Assembly: GCA_044445965.1 (NCBI GenBank)
Contig: JBIOEJ010000046.1
Location: 1-38,348 of the forward strand
DNA length: 38,348 nucleotides
Reading direction: 5' to 3'
From: GAS188 sp044445965
GTDB taxonomy: Bacteria > Pseudomonadota > Alphaproteobacteria > Rhizobiales > Beijerinckiaceae
In this document: positions 24,597 to 32,370 of the stretch, piece after piece
How the letters are laid out: each line of letters begins with the position of its first letter
Numbering within the stretch: position 1 is the first letter of the stretch
Program-made: the position numbers and the translations under genes
The notes under the pieces: model-generated
The model's input: the letters and a program-made list of their open reading frames with translations, nothing else
Database searches by the model: none
What the model was told of the DNA's origin: nothing

Positions 24597-25312
24597 GATC
24601 GTTGCATCTCCCTGTCGTCGAGGAATACGCCATGCGCTTCGACATGCTCGGCAAGGCCTAGCGTGTGCTCGCGCACCAGGCGTTCGGCGAGATCGGCGTC
24701 GCGGCGTTCCAATGCCGAAATGATGTCCAGGTGATCGACGATCGACCTTTGAGCGCGATTGTCCTGGCGCATGGTCACGGCGCGCACGGCGCGCATATGG
24801 ATGAACAGATTGTCGGTGACCTCGCTCATCAGCGCACAACCGCTCATGCGGATGATCGTCTTGTGGAACGCCATATTCGCTTGCGAATACTCGCCGATAT
24901 GGTCCGCCGGGTCCTCCTCGAACTCCACGAACAAGGCGCGGAGCTCCCGCAGTTCGGCTTCACTCGCGCGTTGCGCGGCTAGACGCGCCGCCAGGCTCTC
25001 GATCGCCGCCCATACCGTGATCATTTCGATCACTTCGCGCTTGGTCTTGCGCACCACATAGATGCCGCGGCGCGGCACGCTGCGCACGAAACCCTCCTGC
25101 TCGAGCACGCTCAGGGCTTCGCGGATCGGCGTGCGGCTGACGCCGAGATCCTGCGACAATTGACGCTCGTCGAGCCGGATTTCGTCAGGGCGGCCATAGA
25201 TGTCCATTTCGGTGATGGCGCGCTTGATGGCCGCGCAGGCGAGCTGTCGCAGGCCGACGCTCACATGCAACGGCTCGACCTTGAGACGCGGCGCCCCGTT
25301 CACCCCACTCAT
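24569..25312 (-). CDS. GntR-family transcriptional regulator (FCD type)
   Basis: A 247-residue regulator. The N-terminal winged helix has the GntR pattern IRLDERQLSQDLGVSRTPIREALSVLEQEG followed by the wing VRSVPRRGIYVV (about 46-87). The C-terminal all-helical FCD ligand domain has its metal-binding residues in NMAFHKTIIRMSG and near EHTLGLAEH. FCD regulators usually bind small organic acids that are substrates of the genes they control. It is the first gene of the unit with the lyase and CoA-transferase. The start at ATG 25312 (MSGVNG) is preferred; the frame is open to 25405. A TGGTATGCCA-type motif lies about 60 bp upstream. Confidence 0.9.
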   Translation of the reverse strand: MSGVNGAPRLKVEPLHVSVGLRQLACAAIKRAITEMDIYGRPDEIRLDERQLSQDLGVSRTPIREALSVLEQEGFVRSVPRRGIYVVRKTKREVIEMITVWAAIESLAARLAAQRASEAELRELRALFVEFEEDPADHIGEYSQANMAFHKTIIRMSGCALMSEVTDNLFIHMRAVRAVTMRQDNRAQRSIVDHLDIISALERRDADLAERLVREHTLGLAEHVEAHGVFLDDREMQRSCRPPLRRR

Positions 25313-25370
25313 CGATTCAGCCTGCGCATAGGGCATTCCGTCTCCCGATCGCCGGACGAAGCCCGGTCTT

Positions 25371-25389
25371 GTGGTATATGGTATGCCAC
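25371..25389. promoter_or_regulatory. Putative operator of the GntR/FCD regulator
   Basis: GTGGTAT (25371-25377), 5 bases, ATGCCAC (25383-25389) form an inverted repeat with one mismatch; inside it TGGTATGCCA (25379-25388) is also nearly palindromic. Short TGGTAT-type palindromes are usual for FCD regulators. The site lies between the regulator start and the divergent DUF805 gene, where autoregulation would be expected. Confidence 0.45.
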
Positions 25390-25501
25390 CGATAGAAGCA
25401 GTCAACCGGGCCTTTCAGATTCAGTCGCGCAGACCGGAACGCGGGCCGGATTGGCGAAATCGACATCCCTGATAGAGGCGCGACAGTCGGAGGGAGGGCC
25501 T

Positions 25502-25927
25502 ATGGGCCTCTGGAGAATCTTGTCGGGCTTGGATGGCCGGATCAATCGCCGCCTCTATTGGATCTGCGTTCTGCAATGCGCAATCATCGAATGCGTCGCG
25601 CTGGTGCTCATCATCGTGCTCGCAAGCTCTGAAATCCTGGCGAGACCGATTCTCTTCGTGCCGGTCGGCCTATTGGCTCTGTTCGTCGCTTGGACCGGGG
25701 CGGCCCTCTCCGTGAAGCGCTTGCATGATCGCGATAAGAGCGCCCATTTCGTCTGGCTACTCATCGTGCTGCCGCTCATCCTGGAAGGCGCCGCCGAGAC
25801 CACCAACCTCAAGCTGCTCTTTGTCCCGGCACTGCTCCTCAACCTCTGGGCCTTGATCGAAATCGGCTTTCTGCCAGGAACCATTGGCGATAATCGCTTC
25901 GGTCCCGACCCTCTCGCGATCGGCTGA
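25502..25927 (+). CDS. DUF805 membrane protein
   Basis: A 141-residue inner-membrane protein with a GGAGGGAGG ribosome site before ATG 25502; the frame is open to 25160 but that part runs antisense to the regulator. DUF805 landmarks are present: GRINRRLYW near the N-terminus, SVKRLHDRDKSAHF in the middle and GDNRFGPDPL at the C-terminus. About four hydrophobic segments are visible. The family occurs in many bacteria without a defined role. It is divergent from the regulator and convergent with the TIR gene. Confidence 0.9.
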   Translation: MGLWRILSGLDGRINRRLYWICVLQCAIIECVALVLIIVLASSEILARPILFVPVGLLALFVAWTGAALSVKRLHDRDKSAHFVWLLIVLPLILEGAAETTNLKLLFVPALLLNLWALIEIGFLPGTIGDNRFGPDPLAIG

Positions 25928-25980
25928 AGGCTCGAGCCGCACGCAGGGCGCTCGCTTCTCGAGCACCGCCCCCTTGCTCA

Positions 25981-26018
25981 GCGGTTGAACAAGCCCCTTG
26001 CAGACTTGGTTCAACCGC
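25981..26018. terminator. Inverted repeat between convergent genes, possible two-way terminator
   Basis: GCGGTTGAACAAG (25981-25993) pairs with CTTGGTTCAACCGC (26005-26018) with one bulged base, around an 11-base loop. It lies between the ends of the DUF805 gene (plus) and the TIR gene (minus). There is no T-tract, so termination would be atypical. Confidence 0.5.
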
Positions 26019-26074
26019 ATCCGGAACGTTTCGCGAGGAACCGCGCCGACACGAGCTGGCTCTGGGCCGCAAGA

Positions 26075-28705
26075 TCATCGAACCTCCTCCGCCCCAAGCC
26101 CGAATTTGGCGCGCAGCTCATTGCTCTCCCCGGTGCGGCCGAGAGCGTCGAGCGCGTCCGCAGCGACCCGCGCCGAATCCTTCGTCCAGGCATGCGCCCG
26201 TCCAAGGCTTGTTTCGTGAGCCGCCAACGCCGCCATGCCGAGCGTGAGCGCCTCGTTCGGTTGTCCAAGCGCCAGAACGAGACGCGCAAGATTGTGGCGG
26301 ACGCGATTGGCGTTCGGGTGCTCGGGGCCGAGCACCCTCTCATAGATCGCGAGAGCTCGCTCATAGAGCGGCAGCGCCGTTGCGAGATCGCCTTGCGCCC
26401 GCAGCATCAAGGCGAGGTCGTTCAGGCTCGTCGCGGTGTTCGGGTGCTCGGGGCCGAGCGTCTTCTCGTTGATCGCCAGCGCGCGTTCGAGGAGCCGGGA
26501 TGCCCCGGCGAGATCGTCCTGCGCCCGCAGCAGGTTGGCGAGATTCTTGAGGCCGGTCGCCGTTTCCGGGTGGTCGGGTCCGAGCACTTTCTCTGTGATC
26601 GCCAGCGCACGCTCACAGAGCGGCCGAGCGCTCGCGGGGTCACCCTGCGCCGCGAGCAGCAAAGCGAGGTTGCCGAGGCTCATCGCCGTATGGGGATGGT
26701 CCGGACCCAGCGCTTTCTCTCGGATCGCCAGAGCGCGCTCGTAGAGCAGGCGCGCGCCGGCCATGTCGCCTTGATCCTGAAGCAGGACGGCGAGGTTGTT
26801 GAGGGTCGCCGCCGTATCTTGATGGTCGGCGCCCAGCACCTTCTCGCGGATCGCGAGCGCACGCTCGTAGAGCGGGCGCGCGCCGGCCATGTCGCCTTGA
26901 TCCTGAAGCAGGACCGCGAGGTTGTTGAGGCTCACCGCAGTGTCGGGATGGTCGGCGCCCAGCGCCTTCTCGCGGATCGCGAGCGAGCGCTCGTAGAGCG
27001 GGCGCGCCTGCGCATAGGTCCCGAGCGCCCCTTGCCTGTAGGCCGCGACACCGTTCAGCAACTCGCCTATCTGCCGTTCCGCCCCCGGCGCCGCCATATC
27101 CGAGGCGGTCATCTCGAGCACATGTGCGTCGAGCCGTCGCGCCCGCGGCCAGCTCTTCACATCGTTGAAGACATCCTTCGGATAGACGAATGCCAAGGCC
27201 TCGATGAGCGCCCGCCGCTCCTCTTGCTCCGACGCGCCTTGGCGCCGCCCCGCCGCCACCTCGCGCACGAGCCGGTGCAGACGGATCGTTTCGGTCGTGA
27301 TCGCCGCATGGCGTTCATCGCTCACATTCTCCCGGTCGACCAATGCGAAGGCGCGCAAGGCCGCCACCGCTTCCATGAGGCCCTCGCCCTCGAGCAGCTC
27401 GGCGAGCGGTTCGGCAAGCTTCTCGCGTCCCTCCTCGAAGAGGAAGAGCGGGATCTGCTCTGGCGCGAGGCGCGCCGCGTGGACGATCAACGGTTCGGCG
27501 GCGGGATGGAGCTTGGCCGCTTCTTCGATGGCCAGCGCGAAGGTCTTCGTCACCGTCAACCCGTCGTGATACTCGGAAGGCGCGCCGCGATGGTCGTCGA
27601 GCAATCGCGCCGGCGTCGCCGCGAAACGCCTGCGATAGTCGGCGAGCGAAACCTCGAGGCGCTCGCAATAGGCAGCCGCCTGCTCATGGGCGAGAGGCAG
27701 CCCGCCCAGAACCTCCGACAAGGTCTCCGCCGCCTCTCGCTCGTCGCTGCGTCCGGTGCGGGCGAGGAGATAGTCGGCCCCGATCTCGCTCGGCCAAAGG
27801 CGGATTTCGACCGGGCTCGCGATTCCGCGCCAGGCATGCGCATTCGACGTGACCAGGACCTGGGCGGCCCCTCCGCGCGGCAGATATTGCTTCAGAGAGG
27901 ACGCATCGAGCGCGTTGTCGAAGATGAGCAGGATGCCCTCGCCCTCATGGCGCAGCCGCTCCATCACCGCAGCTAGCGCCGGCTCCTCCTTGTCGTCCGC
28001 GGCGACCCAGCCGAGCCGAACCCCGAGCGCCACGAAATCGGTGCGCATCGAGGTGTCGCTCTGCGCGCCGATCCACCATGTCGCCCGATATTCGCCGCGA
28101 TGGCGTTCCGCGTAGGCGGCCGCGAGCGTCGTCTTCCCGACCCCTCGCAACCCATGCAGAGCCGTGATCGCCACACGGCCGTCATAGCGCTTCAGCGCTT
28201 TCTCGATCGCGCCCAGCGCATCGTCGCGTCCCATGAAATGCGCAGGCAACCGGATCGGAATGTTGGAGACGGCGAATACCTTGCCGGGAAAAGCCACGCT
28301 CCGGGGCGCCTCGCGCTTCGCCATGAACTCGCGGAAGCGAAACTGCGCCGCATCCTCGGGCACGCCGAACAGCTCGCAGCGCCGGATATGATCGCTGAGC
28401 GTCGGCAGCTTGCAGGGCTCGACCACGACGAAGAGGACGAATCCCGGTCGCTTGCCGGCTGCCTGCCATAGCGCGGCATTGCGTTCGAGCGTCGAGTAGG
28501 GAGCGCTCAGATAGGCGTCGGACAGGACGCAGAGCACGTGGTCGGCGGCCTCGTGGCGCTGCTCCATCCAGGCATAGATGTCGCCGCCTCTCTCGATTTC
28601 CCATTCATGGACAAAGGGCGTGTGACCGAGGCCCTCGAGCGCCTTCGCGATCCAGAACGCCCAATCGCGGTCGCTGCTCGTATAGCTGATGAAAATATCG
28701 GACAC
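26075..28705 (-). CDS. TIR-STAND-TPR protein, probable immune/NADase effector
   Basis: An 876-residue protein in three parts. Residues 1-130 are a TIR domain (SDIFISYTSSDRDWAFWIA; LCVLSDAYLSAPYSTLERNA, with Glu74 at the place of the NADase glutamate). Residues about 150-480 are a STAND NTPase of NB-ARC type: Walker A GLRGVGKTT (Lys191), Walker B LLIFDN (Asp263), and the GGLPLA motif (334-339). Residues 565-858 are seven exact 42-residue TPR repeats of the kinesin-light-chain kind. Such proteins sense a target through the repeats, oligomerise, and the TIR part degrades NAD or makes a signal nucleotide; here this is inferred. The start GTG 28705 is chosen because the domain begins there and the upstream frame is unlike protein. 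It stands alone, with no partner gene. Confidence 0.85.
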   Translation of the reverse strand: MSDIFISYTSSDRDWAFWIAKALEGLGHTPFVHEWEIERGGDIYAWMEQRHEAADHVLCVLSDAYLSAPYSTLERNAALWQAAGKRPGFVLFVVVEPCKLPTLSDHIRRCELFGVPEDAAQFRFREFMAKREAPRSVAFPGKVFAVSNIPIRLPAHFMGRDDALGAIEKALKRYDGRVAITALHGLRGVGKTTLAAAYAERHRGEYRATWWIGAQSDTSMRTDFVALGVRLGWVAADDKEEPALAAVMERLRHEGEGILLIFDNALDASSLKQYLPRGGAAQVLVTSNAHAWRGIASPVEIRLWPSEIGADYLLARTGRSDEREAAETLSEVLGGLPLAHEQAAAYCERLEVSLADYRRRFAATPARLLDDHRGAPSEYHDGLTVTKTFALAIEEAAKLHPAAEPLIVHAARLAPEQIPLFLFEEGREKLAEPLAELLEGEGLMEAVAALRAFALVDRENVSDERHAAITTETIRLHRLVREVAAGRRQGASEQEERRALIEALAFVYPKDVFNDVKSWPRARRLDAHVLEMTASDMAAPGAERQIGELLNGVAAYRQGALGTYAQARPLYERSLAIREKALGADHPDTAVSLNNLAVLLQDQGDMAGARPLYERALAIREKVLGADHQDTAATLNNLAVLLQDQGDMAGARLLYERALAIREKALGPDHPHTAMSLGNLALLLAAQGDPASARPLCERALAITEKVLGPDHPETATGLKNLANLLRAQDDLAGASRLLERALAINEKTLGPEHPNTATSLNDLALMLRAQGDLATALPLYERALAIYERVLGPEHPNANRVRHNLARLVLALGQPNEALTLGMAALAAHETSLGRAHAWTKDSARVAADALDALGRTGESNELRAKFGLGAEEVR
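26132..27013 (-). repeat. Seven tandem 126-bp units encoding TPR repeats
   Basis: The TPR part of the TIR-STAND gene consists of seven contiguous units of 42 codons with no indels. The consensus is ARPLYERALAIREKVLG followed by DHPDTAxSLNNLAVLLxxQGD. The first two units are nearly identical at DNA level, and the last is degenerate, as expected of a capping repeat. Confidence 0.9.
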
Positions 28706-28910
28706 GCCTATCGCCCTGTCGTCAGCCCTTCTCTCGCGTTCGCGGCCGGAGCATGATTGCCGCCGCGGGAGCGTACCACAAGTGCCGGCTATAGCACTCG
28801 CTCCCGCCACATAGCGCGAGACGCGGTGATTTGCATGATTGCAGTTGAAGTTCGGCCTGAAACTTCTCATTGTCTCCACGAATGAACATCGTTTGCCGGG
28901 CACAAATGCG

Positions 28911-30038
28911 ATGCAGCTCATCCGCCATTCGCCTTATCACCACAAATTCGTCGAGCTCGGCGCCGAGTTCGTCGATCGCATGGGCATGGCGGCGCCGCTG
29001 AAGTTCTCCTCGACGGAAGCGGAGCATCGGGCGACGCGAGAAGCCGTGGGCGTCTTCGACGTCTATTACCAGGTCCCGGTCGAGGTCGCGGGCCGAGGCG
29101 CTGCGGGGCTTCTCCAGCACCATCTCGTCGCCGACATCGCCGCCTTGCCGGTCGGCAAGGTCGTCTATTCGTCGCTCTGCAACGAAACGGGCGGCATGAT
29201 CGACGACCTCACCTGCTTCAGGCTCGCGCCTGACCGGCTTTGGCTCTTCCCGACGCCGTCCCGGATCGAAGCGGTTGTCGCCACGCTGTCGAAGGATGCG
29301 CCGGCGAATGACTGTATGGTCTGCAATCTCGGCTATAAGACCGCCTATCTCTCGGTGCAGGGGCCGCGCTCGCGCGAGCTCATCGGCAAGCTCAGCTCCG
29401 CCGATCTCTCGACGTCCGCCCTGCCCTACTACTCCTTCGTCACCACGACAGTCGCGGATGTGCCTGGAACCTTGCTGTCGCGCACTGGCTATTCCGGCGA
29501 GCTCGGCTACGAGCTCTTCTATCCGAGCGAATGCGCGGAGCATCTCTGGGATGCCGTGATGAGCGCCGGTGCAGTTCTCGGCGTCACGCCATGCGGGCTT
29601 GGGGCGCTACGCTCGCTTCGGATCGAAAAGAAATATCCGCTCTACGGTCTCGACCTCGACGAGACGACGAGCCCCTTCGAGGCGGGGCTCGGCTGGACCG
29701 TCAAGCTCGGCAAGCCGCGCTTTGCCGCACGCGAGGCGCTGGAGCGCCAGAAGCGTGAAGGCGTCTCGCGCCGCCTCATGCTGGTCGAGTTCGACGGTCT
29801 CGGGTTCCTGCCCGGACGCGGCGACTCCATCTCCGTTGAAGGGCGAAAGATCGGCTCGGTAACCTCCTCGGATCGCGGTTACGCCGTCGGAAAGAGCCTC
29901 GCCCTCGGCTATGTCGCCGCGCAAGAGGCGCTCGACGGACGCCGCGTCATCGTCGATACGGCGAGCGGTGGCCGGTCCGAAGGCATCATGCGCGAACGCG
30001 CCGTCTACGACCCCTCGGGCGGAAGGGTCCGATCATAG
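28911..30038 (+). CDS. GcvT/DmdA-superfamily aminomethyltransferase-like protein
   Basis: A 375-residue folate-dependent protein of the glycine-cleavage T-protein superfamily. ATG 28911 (MQLIRHSPYH) is preferred over 28839, whose extra 24 residues are not family-like. T-protein features visible are VGVFDVYYQV, the folate-site region SSLCNETGGMIDDL, VQGPRSRELIGKL, RTGYSGELGYELFYP and the C-terminal barrel GSVTSSDRGYAVGKSLALGYV. No gcvH or gcvP is nearby, so it is unlikely to be the glycine-cleavage subunit. Related lone proteins act on N- or S-methylated compounds such as dimethylglycine or DMSP; the substrate is open. It is divergent from the TIR gene, 205 bp away. Confidence 0.85.
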   Translation: MQLIRHSPYHHKFVELGAEFVDRMGMAAPLKFSSTEAEHRATREAVGVFDVYYQVPVEVAGRGAAGLLQHHLVADIAALPVGKVVYSSLCNETGGMIDDLTCFRLAPDRLWLFPTPSRIEAVVATLSKDAPANDCMVCNLGYKTAYLSVQGPRSRELIGKLSSADLSTSALPYYSFVTTTVADVPGTLLSRTGYSGELGYELFYPSECAEHLWDAVMSAGAVLGVTPCGLGALRSLRIEKKYPLYGLDLDETTSPFEAGLGWTVKLGKPRFAAREALERQKREGVSRRLMLVEFDGLGFLPGRGDSISVEGRKIGSVTSSDRGYAVGKSLALGYVAAQEALDGRRVIVDTASGGRSEGIMRERAVYDPSGGRVRS

Positions 30039-30150
30039 GGCTGCCTTGCGCTGACCCTGGCTCGGCGATGGGCGCTGCCCCATTGCGAGGGCACCACATT
30101 GGTAGCAGGATATTGCCGGAGCTGACCTGCGTTGCGAGGGAGCGAAGAAC

Positions 30151-30516
30151 ATGCGCGCCGGAATTTCTACAATGCTCGCGTCGTGCCTGGCGCTCTTGGC
30201 GCTTCAAACACCGATCGCGGCAAAAACAATCTTCGACGGCAGTTGGAGGGTGACGGCCACGACGACGCAGGGGAGTTGCGATCGTTCCGTCGGATATCGA
30301 GTCGTCATCATCGACGGACGGGTGCTCTCGGGCGACGTGACCGGTGTCTCGGGAAGCATCACGGCGAGCGGCAGCATTACGGTGACCGTGCACCGAAAAT
30401 CGGGCACGGTATTCGGCACCGGGCATATGGGTGCGAGTTCGGGGGCCGGTCGGTGGACGGCGCAGTCGTCGTCGGGGCGGTGCGTCGGCGAGTGGCAGGC
30501 GCAGCGCGTGCCCTAG
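30151..30516 (+). CDS. Small secreted beta-rich protein
   Basis: A 121-residue protein with a GGGAG site before ATG 30151. Residues 1-24 are a Sec signal peptide (core TMLASCLALLALQT, cleavage near PIAA-KT). The mature part starts FDGSWRVTATTTQGSCDRSVGYRV and alternates beta strands rich in Ser, Thr and Gly (SGSITASGSITVTVHRKSG), ending GRCVGEWQAQRVP; two cysteines may pair. Short exported proteins of this FDGSW type are common in Hyphomicrobiales and have no assigned role. It lies 112 bp after the GcvT-like gene. Confidence 0.8.
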   Translation: MRAGISTMLASCLALLALQTPIAAKTIFDGSWRVTATTTQGSCDRSVGYRVVIIDGRVLSGDVTGVSGSITASGSITVTVHRKSGTVFGTGHMGASSGAGRWTAQSSSGRCVGEWQAQRVP

Positions 30517-30613
30517 ACGAGACGTTCAGTTCGAAAATTGCGGGGCGTTTTTTCGGCCCAAGCGGTTCGTAAGGGCTTGCGGAAGAGCTACCTAAAGCAG
30601 TGCAATTTGCCCC

Positions 30614-30640
30614 CGTGACTTAGAGGTCGCGTAAGTCACG
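30614..30640. repeat. 9-bp perfect inverted repeat (CGTGACTTA / TAAGTCACG)
   Basis: CGTGACTTA at 30614-30622 and its exact complement at 30632-30640, with a 9-base spacer. Each arm is AT/GC balanced, and there is no T-tract. The spacing of about two helical turns between arm centres suits a dimeric regulator. It lies 71 bp upstream of the small ORF at 30711. Confidence 0.55.
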
Positions 30641-30710
30641 TCGGGTATGACGATGGGCAGCGCGAGAGGGTGAAGCTGTTCCGCCACTTTCGGAGCTGCG
30701 AGGGCGCCCC

Positions 30711-30875
30711 ATGGAAGCGATGGCGAATGCTCTTGGCCGCACGGCTTGCTTGGTCATCGGGAGCTTCGTCCATCAATGCCAAACAGGGGAGCCGGTCGCG
30801 TATGTCGGCTTGTGCGCGGCGGCGCTCATCGCGCTTGTCTACGGCGTGACGGTATTTCTCAATCGGTTTGCGTGA
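30711..30875 (+). CDS. 54-residue putative membrane protein
   Basis: A 55-codon frame with GAGGG six bases before ATG 30711. The product has one strong hydrophobic segment near the C-terminus (VAYVGLCAAALIALVYGVTVFL) followed by a short basic end (NRFA), which fits a single-pass inner-membrane protein. The N-terminal half (ALGRTACLVIGSF) is moderately hydrophobic. No family recognised. It converges with the Flp pilin gene. Confidence 0.45.
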   Translation: MEAMANALGRTACLVIGSFVHQCQTGEPVAYVGLCAAALIALVYGVTVFLNRFA

Positions 30876-30970
30876 TCACAATCGCCGCGGATAGTCCCTC
30901 GATCGATCCGCCCGCCTCCGAAAGAAGCGCAGGGCTGTGCATCGTGGGCGCCTGTGCCTAGGCCGCCCGA

Positions 30971-31138
30971 TCAATTCGAGGCGAAGCCAGCGTTCACGGC
31001 TGCGAACGTGGTGTTCAAGCTCGTGCCGATGGAGGCCACGGCAGCGACGATCACGAGGAAGATGCCGCTGGCGATTACGGCATATTCGATGGCCGTGGCG
31101 CCGGATTCGTCCCGAGCAAATCGACGTAGGGTCTTCAC
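30971..31138 (-). CDS. Flp/Fap type pilin
   Basis: A 55-residue type IVb prepilin. It starts with GTG 31138-31136, preceded by GGAG seven bases upstream. The prepilin signature is clear: a basic leader (KTLRRFARDESG), then ATAIEYAVIASGIFLVIVAA, with cleavage by TadV/CpaA-type peptidase expected after the Gly. The tail (GTSLNTTFAAVNAGFASN) is typical of Flp. In bacteria with Tad pili it is polymerised into adhesive fibres. No tad/cpa gene is in the window, so this copy is an orphan that would rely on machinery encoded elsewhere. Confidence 0.92.
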   Translation of the reverse strand: MKTLRRFARDESGATAIEYAVIASGIFLVIVAAVASIGTSLNTTFAAVNAGFASN

Positions 31139-31283
31139 TGCAAGTCTCCATCATGGATTCCTGCCGGCTACGCTTGCAGGCGCGCTGCACATCCTCTCGA
31201 AGGTCCGTTGAGGCCCCGTTAAACGGGAAGGTTGCCTTATCTCGATCCGGCGGGCGCAAGGGCGTCTTTCCGCTCTCGTCTCC

Positions 31284-31817
31284 TCAGCACCGAACCAATC
31301 CGGTTTGCGGCTGGCCCTTATCCCAGACGACCTTCGGAAACAGTGTGGTCGGCCACAAGGCGACCAACGGACGTTGCGCCCACAGCCGGCTACTCTCGGT
31401 GCGGCCTGCGGCGAGATATCGTTGTACGCTTTCCACTGGCGTCTCTGACAGCCGGATTTCGATCGATCTCCCCACCAGATCGACCTTTCGGCCCGTGAGC
31501 CAAGGCTCGTCGGGATCACTCCCGAATTTCGAGGGGCCGTAATCGACGGAAAGCAGAAGCCGAGCTGGATACGCCAGATCGGGAACCTCCCTGAAGATGG
31601 CCAAAATGTCGAAATCGCGAACGCCTCGCAGGCCACGCACGTAGTGCTCAGCCGCTCCCTGGACCAAACACAGCATTGCAAGGTGATTGCGCAAGCGTCC
31701 CGTTCCTTCCGGCTTCCGATCGAACAGGTCATTGAAATAGCCGAGAGCGAGCCTTTGCAGCCGCTTCAAGTCGGCACGCATAATCTTTTCATAGGAGCGG
31801 TTCGGTGAATCGCTCAT
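31284..31817 (-). CDS. Nucleotidyltransferase-like hypothetical protein
   Basis: A 177-residue protein with no signal peptide. The middle holds a pattern like the nucleotidyltransferase fold: GLRGVRDFDILAIF (about 82-95, Asp-Phe-Asp as the paired carboxylates), then GRKVDLVGRSIEIRL some 45 residues on, with a third Asp on a beta strand. The N-terminal part is helical and basic (KIMRADLKRLQRLALGYFNDLF). The likeness is to minimal nucleotidyltransferases of AbiEii/MNT kind and is tentative. It lies upstream of the Flp gene on the same strand. Confidence 0.6.
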   Translation of the reverse strand: MSDSPNRSYEKIMRADLKRLQRLALGYFNDLFDRKPEGTGRLRNHLAMLCLVQGAAEHYVRGLRGVRDFDILAIFREVPDLAYPARLLLSVDYGPSKFGSDPDEPWLTGRKVDLVGRSIEIRLSETPVESVQRYLAAGRTESSRLWAQRPLVALWPTTLFPKVVWDKGQPQTGLVRC

Positions 31818-32230
31818 CGACCTATCGGCAAGCGCTACATCTGATCTGAAGGGCGTTAAGCCTCCGATGAATTTGGTGGAACCAGGCTCCTGGCCTTCAC
31901 GGTTTCCTGCCCGTTCGGGAGCGCGGCGAGGCCTTGATCGACGCCTGCTTCTTGGGGAACCAAGCGGTCGCGGCGAGTTCCAGCTATGATCCTCGACGAG
32001 GCTTGGCGATGGGCCCCTATGAACGATCCGCTACTCCGTCGCTAGCTACCCGTGCGTTGACGGTAACCTGATCGGCTGTGGCTCCGTCAAGTTGAGTCCC
32101 AGCATTTTGGCTCTTGGTGGACGAGGCACAAACGTGGCTGCGGTAGCGACTTGGTGGCGACACGCATTGGTCGGGAGGAATCTATGAATGGCGATTTCGC
32201 GAAATTCTAGCTCAATTTCATAGTGTTATT
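31818..32230. other. 413-bp intergenic stretch beside the tRNA 3' end
   Basis: No convincing coding frame on either strand. Only a perfect 12-bp palindrome ATTTCGCGAAAT (32194-32205) stands out, 26 bp from the tRNA 3' end. Regions just past a tRNA 3' end are common integration sites, but I find no integrase gene and no repeated copy of the tRNA end within the window. Confidence 0.5.
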
Positions 32231-32306
<76 letters not shown>

Positions 32307-32370
32307 ACGAGCCGGCGGCGCTTGGGAGGCGCCCGGATTAGCGCTTATCTAGCGGAGCGCGGTCGCAATC

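Noticed and set aside
22827..24734. Open plus-strand frame of 635 codons
   Set aside because: Antisense to the ThDP lyase gene; repetitive Arg/Ala/Asp composition without any motif.
26132..27013. Regular repeats considered as a CRISPR array
   Set aside because: The period is 126 bp, there are no unique spacers, and the units stay in frame as TPR repeats.
25985..27976. Open plus-strand frame of 663 codons with internal repeats
   Set aside because: Antisense to the TIR-STAND-TPR gene. Its repeats are only the mirror of the TPR units.
28706..28921. N-terminal extension of the TIR protein to an upstream start
   Set aside because: The extra 72 residues are unlike protein and the TIR fold begins directly at GTG 28705.
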